DNA of 64,000 nt, from the NCBI RefSeq assembly GCF_023634655.1, contig NZ_JAMKMS010000004.1, positions 62,001-126,000 of the forward strand, written 5' to 3'. Source of the stretch: Vibrio methylphosphonaticus. GTDB taxonomy: Bacteria > Pseudomonadota > Gammaproteobacteria > Enterobacterales > Vibrionaceae. The position numbers were made by a program, and so were the translations under genes. The notes below the pieces were generated by a model. That model was given only the letters and a program-made list of their open reading frames with translations, searched no databases and was not told the origin of the DNA. Of the stretch, positions 8,346-17,152 are shown one piece after another; the stretch's first letter is position 1, and each line of letters starts with the position of its first letter.

Positions 8346-10346
8346 CTATGCGCTAAGTTTAAAGGCAGACACTTCGTTTACTAGCTCCGACATTCTCGAC
8401 TTCACAGTACTCATTTCGTTGTGAAGGTTAGCAACGGTTTGATTGCTACTTTCCACAAGAGACAATAAATTATCGATATCAGAATCAACCGATAGCGTAG
8501 TTTGTGATTGCTCTTCTGACGCGGTGGCAATACTGGTGTTGAAATCGGTGATTTCTTTTACTGTCACCGTGAGTGCGTCCATCATCTCGTTGGTTTCAGA
8601 TACCATCGTTTGCGTGGTGTAACTGGCATCTCGGCTACGCTGCATATTGCCAAAAGAGGTTTTGGCATTGTCACTGATGTTATCAAGTAAGTGTCTAATG
8701 TCTTCTGTAGACTGTTTACTGCGCTGTGCTAGCGTTCTCACTTCGTCGGCAACCACGGCAAAGCCTCGTCCTTGCTCACCGGCTCTGGCTGCTTCAATCG
8801 CGGCGTTTAGGGCAAGAAGGTTAGTTTGCTCTGAAATGGCATTGATACTGTCGAGAATTTCAGTGACATTTGCCATTTGCTGCTCAAGGCTTTCTAAGCA
8901 GGTATAAGTGTCGTTGACACTTTCAATAAGACCCGTTGTCGTCGCGAGCGATTGTTCTCCATGTCGGTGGCATTCTATGGCTTTATCTTTAACACTATCG
9001 GCACTGTGTTGCGCGTCCACAGTGATACTCGCGACTTCTTGGCTAGTTTGTGCCATTTCAGTCATTGCAGTAGCGATGTTGTCACAGCGAAGATGCGTTT
9101 GCTGGCTGGCTTCTTGTGCTTGGCTAACTAGGTCTGTCATGGTCTTCATTTCTTGTTCGGTGCGATTGGCTACATCCAGTGACTTGCGCAGCGCTTGGCT
9201 TAGACTGTCGGTCAGATGATTAAAATGAAGGGCAATCTCACCCAACTCATCATTTTTGTTGCTTGTGAGTTTGACGGTTAGATCTTTGTTTTTCGCCATG
9301 TGGTCAAGTTGCTGACTAAATTGGCGTACACGTTGACGAATAGTACGTACGGAGTAGATGGCAAGCAAAGTCAGTGGCACAACGACAAAGAGTGCAAGAG
9401 CAATATAAGAAAAGCGAGCACGGCTTGCTTGCGCTTTAAGTTCAGCGGCGGACTGAGAAATATCGAGAGTAAACGTGTCACGCAGAGCTTTGACTAAGCC
9501 AATTCGTTTGGTGGCTAACGAGAACCAAATTTGAGGCGTAGGACCCGTTAACGTGGCAAGGCTGTCTTTTTGGCTAAGGTACTGTTGTTGGATGTTGTTA
9601 ACGTCTTTCCAAGTTTGAGTGCGAGTAATCGCTAGGAGTTGTTGTTTTATCTCTCCTTGCAGTAAAAGCTCGGCTTGTCTTAACGCTTGCTGTTCTGTGG
9701 CGATATAGGTGCTGATGTTGCTGAAAGCGTCTAACGAAGAGCGCTGCGCTGCAAAGGCGCCATTGAGTGCCCCACGCGCTTTCCCAGCTTCCTCTTTAAT
9801 CACCAATAATTCCAGCAAGCCCTGCATTTTTAATTTGAGCTGTGAGTCGCTAATTTGAGTGAGTAGTACGGACAGGTTATCAAGGGCGAGGCTATTGATG
9901 TTGGTGTAGAAAGCAAACGGTGAATCCTTAATAGCGAGACTGTCGACTTGGGCGCGTATTTCAGCTCGTCGCTCGAGCTGTGGCTTAATATCCCTCATCA
10001 GGTTGCTAAATAGCGCTGAGTCGATATGCATAGGCTGGAAGGCAATGAGGTTTTGATACGCGAGGTCAGCATTTTTGCGCTGCTTTTTAAGCGCAGCAAC
10101 TTGTGTACCTTGCCCTTTTGTTGCGATGACACCCGCAGTGAGTCCTCGCTCGACCGCAAATTGGTGTGCCACTTCGTCATAAAGGTGGAATAACTGAACC
10201 GATTCCTCAGAGGTGTCAGCGGCAGAGACTTGCTGGCTGGTTTGGTTTATTTGCATTCCAATTAAAAAGATTAACAATGATGTGGGAATTAGAAACACAA
10301 TGAGAATGGTATTTTTAATATTGAGCGAACGTAGCGACCTGAGCAT
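8346..10346 (-). CDS. Methyl-accepting chemotaxis protein with NIT-like sensor
   Basis: A 666-residue transmembrane chemoreceptor. Helix 1 is about residues 12-31 and helix 2 about 310-330. The periplasmic part is all-helical and contains [13 protein letters not shown], the pattern of the nitrate/nitrite-sensing NIT domain. A HAMP domain and long coiled-coil signalling domain follow, with the invariant hairpin tip [18 protein letters not shown]. It should couple to CheA/CheW. The start at 10346 has an AGGG site ten bases upstream; the frame six codons longer lacks one. The true ligand is not proven by the domain match. Confidence 0.9.
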   Translation of the reverse strand: MLRSLRSLNIKNTILIVFLIPTSLLIFLIGMQINQTSQQVSAADTSEESVQLFHLYDEVAHQFAVERGLTAGVIATKGQGTQVAALKKQRKNADLAYQNLIAFQPMHIDSALFSNLMRDIKPQLERRAEIRAQVDSLAIKDSPFAFYTNINSLALDNLSVLLTQISDSQLKLKMQGLLELLVIKEEAGKARGALNGAFAAQRSSLDAFSNISTYIATEQQALRQAELLLQGEIKQQLLAITRTQTWKDVNNIQQQYLSQKDSLATLTGPTPQIWFSLATKRIGLVKALRDTFTLDISQSAAELKAQASRARFSYIALALFVVVPLTLLAIYSVRTIRQRVRQFSQQLDHMAKNKDLTVKLTSNKNDELGEIALHFNHLTDSLSQALRKSLDVANRTEQEMKTMTDLVSQAQEASQQTHLRCDNIATAMTEMAQTSQEVASITVDAQHSADSVKDKAIECHRHGEQSLATTTGLIESVNDTYTCLESLEQQMANVTEILDSINAISEQTNLLALNAAIEAARAGEQGRGFAVVADEVRTLAQRSKQSTEDIRHLLDNISDNAKTSFGNMQRSRDASYTTQTMVSETNEMMDALTVTVKEITDFNTSIATASEEQSQTTLSVDSDIDNLLSLVESSNQTVANLHNEMSTVKSRMSELVNEVSAFKLSA

Positions 10347-10462
10347 GAATATAACCCTATGCAATATGTTTGCGATGAAGTTAACAAAATTTGTTGCAGA
10401 GTGAAAAGAGGTTGCATAGTTATTTTATAGAATAATGATGTGGCGCAAGCGTTGTCAAAACA

Positions 10463-10477
10463 TTGACTTAGTGTCAA
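10463..10477. promoter_or_regulatory. Palindrome TTGAC-N5-GTCAA upstream of the chemoreceptor
   Basis: A perfect dyad with a third half-site GTCAA at 10454-10458, lying about 110 bp upstream of the chemoreceptor start. It resembles an FNR box (TTGAT-N4-ATCAA) but has the wrong spacing and base, so the binding protein is unknown. Confidence 0.3.
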
Positions 10478-10535
10478 AAAACGATCTAACCATTAAGTGG
10501 TATTTTGGCGTGAGTCTCGGCAGTGCTGTTAGTGC

Positions 10536-10566
10536 CAATAAAAAAGCCATCTTGCGATGGCTTTTG
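10536..10566 (-). terminator. Rho-independent terminator of the RhlE-type gene
   Basis: AAAAGCCATC (10542-10551) and GATGGCTTTT (10556-10565) form a 10-bp stem with a 4-base loop. Read on the minus strand it ends in a T-run, about 50 bases past the helicase stop. Confidence 0.85.
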
Positions 10567-10614
10567 CGATTTAACTTTTCTAATCAATAACAAACCGTGT
10601 CTAATACCGCTTGG

Positions 10615-12000
10615 TTATTGTGACTTAGCAACCGTATTGGTTGGTTTTGGCTTACGTCTTCTAGGCGCATTACCTGAACGAGTATTTGCTTTGCTGCCAT
10701 TTTTGTTTTTTGAGTCTGTACTACCAGAGTCAGATTTACCAAACTGTCTCTGCTTGGTTTTTTGATGGCTGTTTGTTGGGCGCTGACCGTCAGCATGCTC
10801 TGTTTTTGGTTTCTTAGGCTTTTTAGGTTTAGCTGCACGAGTGTCTGTTCTTGAGGCAGGCAGTGCATGAACAGGCTTGAAGCCTTCCATTTCATGTCGC
10901 GTTAGCACTTCGCCAATCAGTCTTTCGATAGAGAACAGCTCTTTCGCTTCGTCTGCACACACGAGTGAGTACGCTTTACCGGTTTCACCAGCACGACCAG
11001 TACGGCCGATACGGTGCACATAATCTTCAGAGACATGCGGCAAGTCAAAGTTGACCACCTGTGGCAACTGAGGAATATCTAAACCACGAGCAGCGATGTC
11101 GGTAGCTACTAACACGCGGATTTGCCCAGTTTTAAATTGTTCCAGAGCCTTGGTTCTTGCGCCTTGGCTCTTGTTACCGTGGATCGCCATCGCAGAGATG
11201 TTTTTGCCTTCTAGAAAGCGAGCCAAGCGGTTGGCACCGTGTTTGGTTTTGCTAAATACCAGTACTTGTTTCCAGTCACCTTGCTCGATGAGTTTCGCCA
11301 AGATCGCTGACTTTTGGTTTTTGTCGGAAACATAGATGCTTTGCTCAACCAATTTAGTGGTTGAGTTAGGCGGGTTTACCGAGATTTCGACAGGATTGTG
11401 CACTAAGCCTTTTGCTAAAGAGCGAATTTCTGGCGAGAAGGTTGCTGAGAAAAGCAGGTTTTGACGCTCTTTTGGTAATAGGTCGAGGATCTTTTTAATA
11501 TCACGGAAGAAGCCCATATCAAGCATACGATCGGCTTCATCAAGTACCAGTACTTCAAGTTGTGAGAATTTCACTGCATTCTGGCTGTAAAGATCAAGCA
11601 GACGCCCCGGTGTTGCTACAAGGACATCGCAACCTTTACGAAGCTTTTGCATTTGTGGGTTTGCTTTTACGCCACCAAATATAACATTCGACGTGGTCGG
11701 TAAATGAGCGCCATACTTAACCACACTATCATGAACCTGAGCGGCAAGTTCACGGGTTGGCGTAAGGATAAGGGCGCGTACGTGATTGCTTTTTGCTCTT
11801 TGCCCAGAGCTCAACTTCTCAAGTAGTGGTAGCGTGAATCCTGCAGTTTTGCCTGTTCCTGTTTGAGCGGCAGCCATGACGTCTTTGCCTTCGATAATGG
11901 CAGGAATGGCTTTTTCTTGAATTGGCGATGCTTTGGTGTAGCCAAGCTCGTCGATAGCGCGAAGAAGTGGAACAGATAATCCTAAGGATTCAAAACTCAT
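10615..12000 (-). CDS. rhlE: DEAD-box RNA helicase, RhlE type
   Basis: A 461-residue ATP-dependent RNA helicase. Motifs in order: Q motif (FESLGL and SPIQEKAIP), Walker A AQTGTGKT (45-52), PTRELA, DEAD in [16 protein letters not shown], and [10 protein letters not shown]. The last 80 residues are a basic, low-complexity tail ([15 protein letters not shown]) that presumably binds RNA. Order of motifs and the RhlE-like MLDMGF favour RhlE over DbpA or SrmB, which have distinct C termini. Role inferred: ribosome assembly or RNA turnover. Confidence 0.85.
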   Translation of the reverse strand: MSFESLGLSVPLLRAIDELGYTKASPIQEKAIPAIIEGKDVMAAAQTGTGKTAGFTLPLLEKLSSGQRAKSNHVRALILTPTRELAAQVHDSVVKYGAHLPTTSNVIFGGVKANPQMQKLRKGCDVLVATPGRLLDLYSQNAVKFSQLEVLVLDEADRMLDMGFFRDIKKILDLLPKERQNLLFSATFSPEIRSLAKGLVHNPVEISVNPPNSTTKLVEQSIYVSDKNQKSAILAKLIEQGDWKQVLVFSKTKHGANRLARFLEGKNISAMAIHGNKSQGARTKALEQFKTGQIRVLVATDIAARGLDIPQLPQVVNFDLPHVSEDYVHRIGRTGRAGETGKAYSLVCADEAKELFSIERLIGEVLTRHEMEGFKPVHALPASRTDTRAAKPKKPKKPKTEHADGQRPTNSHQKTKQRQFGKSDSGSTDSKNKNGSKANTRSGNAPRRRKPKPTNTVAKSQ

Positions 12001-12043
12001 AGTGGTACTCAGTAAGTGGGATAGGAGAGTGGGATCTCAAAGT

Positions 12044-12068
12044 GGATACTACCGGGGTAGGTGTATCC
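12044..12068. promoter_or_regulatory. Dyad between rhlE and the MATE gene
   Basis: GGATAC (12044-12049) and GTATCC (12063-12068) flank a second dyad, CTACC-GG-GGTAG. It is 44 bp upstream of the helicase start and could be an operator for it. The remaining 205 bases before the MATE gene contain no recognised element. Confidence 0.3.
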
Positions 12069-12273
12069 TTTTTTGCACCCATATACCCTAAGATAGGGCA
12101 AGGCGCGCTATTTTGCGTGCTTTCGAGTCGAACATCAATACAATTCTCAGTTATTGGTGGCTTGAAATTGACCATGATGACGTTTATATTGTCGCCGCCC
12201 ACAGGGCACACCCTAAAATGCACACCGCCATCCCGCCATTATTGGTGCATTTATATTGGTGTTTTGAACCCCC

Positions 12274-13668
12274 ATGCAAACTACAGTTCGTCCTTTTTTA
12301 CCTCGTTTTACCCGCGAATCGGGAGCGTTAATGACGTTGTCGACGCCAATTATTTTGACTCAACTTGCTACCCAAGCGATGGGTTTCGTTGATACGACAA
12401 TGGCTGGGCAGGTGAGCCCTGCTGATCTCGCCGCTATCGCACTGGGGACCAGTCTTTGGATCCCGGTTTTGTTATTACTGCGCGGCATTATTATGGCGTT
12501 AACGCCAGTGGTGGCTTTTCACCGTGGCGCCCGTGATTTCGACAGTATTTCTGTTGAATTTGTGCAAATGCTTTGGCTAGCTCTTGCCTCAAGTGTATTG
12601 CTGATTGGCTATTTATTAAGTGCAAAACCTATCTTGCAGTGGATTGGTGTCGCCGCTGAAATCATCCCAATTGCCAGTGACTATGCGTATGCGCTAGCCT
12701 TTGGTGTGCCGGGAATTGCTCTGTTTTACACCTTAAACGGTTTTTGCGAGGGGATGAATAACACCAAAGCGCCGATGATCATTTCGGTTTTGGGGTTGTT
12801 GGTAAATATTCCAGTGAACTATGTCCTTATTTACGGCAAGTTTGGCTTGCCAGAAATGGGCGCAGTAGGCTGTGGTTGGGCGACAAGTCTTGTATATTGG
12901 ATGATGTCGGCGCTGTTGTACTCTTATATTAAAGGGCACCATCATTTTAAAACGATTTTGCGTTTTAAAGACACTAAGCCGCGAGCAAAAGAAATTGGTC
13001 ATTTAGTTAAGTTGGGGCTACCGATTGGGATGAATATTGCCGTGTGTGGCAGTATTTTTGCTGTGATCGCGTTGTTGATTGCACGGATTGGTGCAGAAAA
13101 CGTGGCAGCTGCGCAGATTGCCTTGAATATCTCCAGCATGACGTACGTGATTCCAATGAGTATCTCATTTGGTATTACGATTCGAGTGGGTCATGCTCTC
13201 GGGGCGAAAGATCATGCGGGCGCTGTTGAGCGTAGCCAGTTCGGCATTTTAGTGGCAGCACTAATGTCATTGTTGTCGGTGGCGATGTTTTTATTGTTCC
13301 CAGAAGTGATCATTAGGCTCTACACGACAGACCCTGCAATTAGTGCGACCGCCGCAACGCTATTAATCTTTACTGCCATGTATCAATTTAGTGATGCCCT
13401 GCAAACATCGGCAAACGGCGCATTGCGTGGCTATAAAGATACGAAAGTACCGATGTTTCTTGCCATTGCGTCTTACTGGGGACTCGCGCTGCCTATAGGT
13501 GTGGTATTGGGATTAACTGACCATATTGTTCCGGCAATGGGGGAGGAAGGTTTCTGGATTGGTATATTGACAGGACTCACCGTTGCCGCGTCCTTGATGT
13601 TGTTTCGCCTACGAATTGTTATTCGTAGGCACCGTCACTTAGACGACAGCAGTGCTTCAACCGTATAA
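12274..13668 (+). CDS. norM: MATE-family multidrug efflux protein, NorM type
   Basis: A 464-residue inner-membrane exporter with 12 hydrophobic segments, the size of Vibrio NorM (about 460). The N-terminal pattern TLSTPIILTQLATQAMGFVDTTMAGQVSPADLAAIALGTSLW is that of the Na+-coupled NorM branch; further on are PGIALFYTLNGFCEG and NGALRGYKDTKVPM, conserved in the family. It would extrude cationic drugs and dyes in exchange for Na+ or H+. The start is the first ATG compatible with the family N terminus; the ribosome site is weak. Confidence 0.85.
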   Translation: MQTTVRPFLPRFTRESGALMTLSTPIILTQLATQAMGFVDTTMAGQVSPADLAAIALGTSLWIPVLLLLRGIIMALTPVVAFHRGARDFDSISVEFVQMLWLALASSVLLIGYLLSAKPILQWIGVAAEIIPIASDYAYALAFGVPGIALFYTLNGFCEGMNNTKAPMIISVLGLLVNIPVNYVLIYGKFGLPEMGAVGCGWATSLVYWMMSALLYSYIKGHHHFKTILRFKDTKPRAKEIGHLVKLGLPIGMNIAVCGSIFAVIALLIARIGAENVAAAQIALNISSMTYVIPMSISFGITIRVGHALGAKDHAGAVERSQFGILVAALMSLLSVAMFLLFPEVIIRLYTTDPAISATAATLLIFTAMYQFSDALQTSANGALRGYKDTKVPMFLAIASYWGLALPIGVVLGLTDHIVPAMGEEGFWIGILTGLTVAASLMLFRLRIVIRRHRHLDDSSASTV

Positions 13669-13997
13669 TTGTCTAAGTGAGGACTTCCTCTTCAGTAAGC
13701 ACTGCTTGTCAGTGATAACTGATGTTTAAATGATGATTTAGGCAGTTCGAACATTGATGCTCGTACTGCCTTCTCATTCATTGCTGCACTCTCTATCACA
13801 ACATAATTGCGCCATTTCGGTACGTCAATTTATCCGCTGTGTCACAGCTAAAAAAACGGGTCTATCCATCAAGATATCAGTTTGACTCTTGGGTTTAAAA
13901 CGTGGACGGAACCCACTCTCATTAAGTGCTTTTTAAAGTGCATACCGTGACGGTTGTTCCTATCCCGACGCTTAGCCGTTCATCGTAGAGCGGATGA
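13669..13997. other. Intergenic stretch, no gene recognised
   Basis: About 330 bases between the MATE gene and a micro-protein gene. There is a small hairpin GAGGA/TCCTC near 13680 that may end the MATE transcript, but no long stem with a U-tract and no open frame with a ribosome site. Confidence 0.5.
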
Positions 13998-14114
13998 CTA
14001 GCTCGGAAAGAGCAAGGCAAGCATGAATATAATAACGAAGAGAATGGCGATAAGTTTGAGCAACTTACCTATTTGATTTGTGCCACCGTTGGGTGGACGA
14101 TTGCAGCAACCCAT
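13998..14114 (-). CDS. 38-residue single-helix membrane micro-protein
   Basis: A short frame, ATG at 14114 to TAG at 13998. The product begins MGCCNRPPNGGTNQIGK and continues as one strongly hydrophobic helix (LLKLIAILFVIIFMLALLF) ending PS. An AAGG ribosome site lies seven bases before the ATG. The Cys-Cys, Pro-rich cytoplasmic head and single helix look like a real small inner-membrane protein. Orientation matches dgkA, but a hairpin separates them (14151-14181). No family was recognised and a chance frame cannot be excluded. Confidence 0.55.
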   Translation of the reverse strand: MGCCNRPPNGGTNQIGKLLKLIAILFVIIFMLALLFPS

Positions 14115-14150
14115 GACTTGACCTTAGTGTTAGTGTGTTTAGATAAAACT

Positions 14151-14181
14151 AAGGCTTGACCCATGGGTAAGGTCAAGCCTT
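14151..14181 (-). terminator. Hairpin after dgkA
   Basis: AAGGCTTGACC (14151-14161) pairs perfectly with GGTCAAGCCTT (14171-14181) on a 9-base loop, 37 bases past the dgkA stop. On the minus strand it is followed by AGTTTTAT, a modest U-tract. Confidence 0.65.
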
Positions 14182-14217
14182 AATGACGATTAATTCCGGC
14201 TTATTAACTCGAGCATT

Positions 14218-14592
14218 TTACATAAAACAGCGCCATAAGATGCTTGCCCACACTAGCAAGGCTAAGCCAATTGCGACAAACACGGCAGCAGAACCCAGGT
14301 CTTTCGCACGCCCAGACAGTTCGTGACGCTCTAGGCCAATTCTATCGACAACGGCTTCAACGGCTGAGTTCATCAACTCAACGGTGATGACAAACAGTAC
14401 ACTACCAACTAAAGCGGCTTTTTCTACGAGAGAAATATCCAGCAATAAAGCGACGGCGACCGCGATCACGAGACCAACGATTTCTTGTCTAAATGCGGCT
14501 TCGTGCTTCCAAGCCGCCATTAAGCCAAACCAAGAGTATTTAGCGGCGAGGAGTATACGTTTGATACCGGTGTTTTTTTGCATCTCAGTCAT
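14218..14592 (-). CDS. dgkA: Diacylglycerol kinase DgkA
   Basis: A 124-residue integral-membrane kinase (E. coli 122) that phosphorylates diacylglycerol to phosphatidic acid, recycling lipid from phosphoglycerol transfer reactions. The family block ELMNSAVEAVVDRIG, then ELSGRAKDLGSAAVF, carries the catalytic glutamates; three membrane helices surround it. It overlaps the preceding DUF4056-like gene by eight bases, so the two are probably cotranscribed. Confidence 0.95.
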   Translation of the reverse strand: MTEMQKNTGIKRILLAAKYSWFGLMAAWKHEAAFRQEIVGLVIAVAVALLLDISLVEKAALVGSVLFVITVELMNSAVEAVVDRIGLERHELSGRAKDLGSAAVFVAIGLALLVWASILWRCFM

Positions 14593-15670
14593 GGCTATTG
14601 TTCAACTTCATCGATAATGCGTCATTGCGGTTATTTTCGTGCTTATCGTCTTCGGCTTTCGTGACATCGGCAAGCGATTGGAAATCACTCGCAGTCCATA
14701 TTTCTTTTGACTTCAAAGCGACGGGGAGTATATCAAACGATTCGATATTGTCAGCTTTTACTAGTTGAAATTCGGCGTATTTCTCTAGCTCTGAAAACTC
14801 GCTGAGTGCTAACTGTGTGCCGTTTTCTACGCCATTGGGCAACAACGCTAGGCTAAAATGGTAGTCGCGAGTTTTTACGACCCACTTATTAGGTAGACGA
14901 TTATTGCTATCCCACCAAATCCCATCTAATTCTTTAAGTTGTGCAACCGTAATATCTTCGTCTTGTGCATCCAATTGTTTTAGGTGTTTTCGGAAGTATT
15001 GTGGGAACAGCAGCACAAAGTTCTTTTGAGAAATGTCAGGGTTAATTTTGAACATTTCTAACGCGATCAGAGCACCTAGCATATTGGAATAAAGATCCTC
15101 TGGTGAAAATGCCGAAGCGTACTCTTTGAAACCCCCGACAGAAACTAATCCATACCATTGGGCGACCTCGTGCCATTGGGCTAATCGGAATGCCAATAGA
15201 GCGGCTAATTTTGCTTCTTCGAGTTTTTCTGAATTGAGTGCATCAAGGTTTGTCATCTCAATACGGCGCTCGCGCAGCTCCGCAGTGAGGTGAATTGACA
15301 ATGAATCTTCTTTACGGTTTTTGATAGCACGATAGAGATAAAACGCAAAATCGGCGGTATCTCGCACGTGCGCCGTATCTATGAATCCCCCTTTATTAGT
15401 GAAAATCAGACCATTCGTTTCTTCCGATGTACCAAATAAGCTGCTGACAACATTAGAAGATCCATCATTAAATACGTGTGTTTGAACATCTTCAGGGCTT
15501 AAAACATTATCAATGGAGAAAAAAGGCACCGGTACGCTTCCTAGCTCTGCTTTTAAGCCCGTTCCAAAGGCGCAACATGGTCGAATTCCAACGGGTACGG
15601 TATCGGTTGATGCAAAACTCGGTTGTAGTGATGCAAACAGTAGGCTGATGAACAAGAAAGCAACTTTCAT
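14585..15670 (-). CDS. DUF4056-like exported protein
   Basis: A 361-residue protein with a 20-residue signal peptide (MKVAFLFISLLFASLQPSFA). The mature start GIRPCCAFG with PVPFFSIDNVLSP and later NGLIFTNKGGFIDTAHVRDTADF are the features I associate with the DUF4056 family of uncharacterised proteobacterial proteins. The paired Cys and the conserved GGFIDTAHVRD may form an active or metal site, but no function is known. It overlaps dgkA by eight bases. The tail (KAEDDKHENNRNDALS) is polar and probably disordered. Confidence 0.6.
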   Translation of the reverse strand: MKVAFLFISLLFASLQPSFASTDTVPVGIRPCCAFGTGLKAELGSVPVPFFSIDNVLSPEDVQTHVFNDGSSNVVSSLFGTSEETNGLIFTNKGGFIDTAHVRDTADFAFYLYRAIKNRKEDSLSIHLTAELRERRIEMTNLDALNSEKLEEAKLAALLAFRLAQWHEVAQWYGLVSVGGFKEYASAFSPEDLYSNMLGALIALEMFKINPDISQKNFVLLFPQYFRKHLKQLDAQDEDITVAQLKELDGIWWDSNNRLPNKWVVKTRDYHFSLALLPNGVENGTQLALSEFSELEKYAEFQLVKADNIESFDILPVALKSKEIWTASDFQSLADVTKAEDDKHENNRNDALSMKLNNSHD

Positions 15671-15837
15671 AGGAAACCAAATGTTGAGGGTAAAAAATAA
15701 AGCCGCGTAGTGTGGGGGTTACGCAGGCCAGAAATGTCAGGGAAATGCAAAAACATAGGCGTCAATAATGACAATATATGCTATTGATACTTACCATTTT
15801 ATGCCTTTGTCGGCGAATTTCCCAGATCATAAATTGA

Positions 15838-16902
15838 TTAGTCGTTTTTCTGTAAATATGGGTCGACAGGATTACTGAGTAGATCAATGGCGTTAAAGTC
15901 GATGTCTTGCCACTGCTTATCTAACAATAGGCGATAAAGGGGGGTGTCAGGTTCAATTAAATGAAATAGCGTGAATTTGGTGCGTTGTGGCCATGCGCGT
16001 CCAATATTGCGTTGATGTATCTTGACTAAAGCCAGACCAATCGCCGTAAAATGGCCACCGCCGAGAATGGAAATGTCGCCTTGTTTGAGTTGCTTGAGTG
16101 CGCGCTCAGAAGTGTTTATCGTGCTGATAAAGACATTCTCGCCTATGACTTTTTTGCCTTCTTGCAGTGCACGTTGGGCGCCATACGCCATATGGTCGTT
16201 TGCCGTCCATATATAACGAATATTGGGATAGTAAGAAAGCAGCTTATGGGCTTCGGCATAAGCACGCTCTTCTTGCCACTGACCAACGCTATGATGGACG
16301 CCGTACTGTCCATCGACTTGTTCGATGAAGGCGAGCGCCCCTGCTTTACGCTGCAGAGAGGCGGGCGTAGTCTGATCGCCAGACAGCAATAAGGCATCCG
16401 CGTAGTGATGGTTTCCTTGACGATATAATGCTTGAGCGGTGAGGTAACCGATTCGAAAGTTATTTGGGAAAACGCCAGGGAGCAAACGTTGCTGCCATTC
16501 GGTGTCCTGTTGGATGTCAACTTTTTCATCAGGAGTAAGATCGTTCAGCGCAAATAAAACGCGTGATGATGTGCCGGCAACAATATCCAATAGGGCACGG
16601 CCACTTTGAGCTTCGTTAACGAGGATTATATAATCTGGTATCGGTTGATTCTGTATTCTGTCTGATAGTCGCTGCAGGGTAAGGTCGACGTCACGCTCTC
16701 CGTAAATAATATCTAAGTCAATATTGAGCGTCTTAGCGGCGGCCTTTGCGTAAAGATCGACATCGTGCCAAAAGCTTTCTTCTGCATGACCTGGATTGAC
16801 AAACAATACCTGTGAGTTAGGGCTCGAGCTGGCAAAGAGTCCCGAGTGGAAAACCCCGCTCCCTATTAAAAGAGCAGTAGCGAATAGCGATGTCCATTTC
16901 AT
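15838..16902 (-). CDS. Orphan periplasmic sugar-type binding protein
   Basis: A 354-residue protein with a signal peptide ending near GLFAS and the two-lobe fold of LacI/ribose-binding proteins: VLFVNPGHAEESFW, IILVNEAQSG, then ALLLSGDQTTPASLQRKAGALAF, and IWTANDHMAYGAQRAL. An AAGGAG ribosome site precedes the ATG at 16902. No permease or ATPase gene is nearby, so it may feed a receptor or two-component sensor rather than a dedicated importer. Ligand unknown. Confidence 0.7.
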   Translation of the reverse strand: MKWTSLFATALLIGSGVFHSGLFASSSPNSQVLFVNPGHAEESFWHDVDLYAKAAAKTLNIDLDIIYGERDVDLTLQRLSDRIQNQPIPDYIILVNEAQSGRALLDIVAGTSSRVLFALNDLTPDEKVDIQQDTEWQQRLLPGVFPNNFRIGYLTAQALYRQGNHHYADALLLSGDQTTPASLQRKAGALAFIEQVDGQYGVHHSVGQWQEERAYAEAHKLLSYYPNIRYIWTANDHMAYGAQRALQEGKKVIGENVFISTINTSERALKQLKQGDISILGGGHFTAIGLALVKIHQRNIGRAWPQRTKFTLFHLIEPDTPLYRLLLDKQWQDIDFNAIDLLSNPVDPYLQKND

Positions 16903-17076
16903 TCTACTCTCCTTAGGCTTTTTGAAATTATGTAAAGTGTTTGCGCCTATGTCGATAGTGAATGGGGGGAAATGGCTTGTTTCGTTTGTCCGTCTCAGTT
17001 CTAAAACGTTGTCTCTCTTATAAGAGCATTTAAGCCTTCGGCTTGCGGGTCTTTCGAACCAAGCGCTCGGATAGAG

Positions 17077-17104
17077 AAGCTAGAGCATGGTAATGCTCTA
17101 GCTT
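17077..17104 (-). terminator. Terminator-like hairpin after mnmC
   Basis: AAGCTAGAGCAT (17077-17088) pairs with ATGCTCTAGCTT (17093-17104), a perfect 12-bp stem on a 4-base loop, 49 bases past the mnmC stop. The T-tract is weak. Confidence 0.6.
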
Positions 17105-17152
17105 GGCAGAGTCAGTAGGGAGAGGGCGGGTTAGTTTTCTTCGCTCAACGGA

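Noticed and set aside
11990-12392. Open frames on both strands between rhlE and the MATE gene
   Set aside because: They overlap real starts, lack ribosome sites and show no protein-like composition.
17033-17075. tRNA-like TTCGAA loop with nearby stems
   Set aside because: The T-arm does not pair over five bases and there is no acceptor or anticodon stem at the right spacing.
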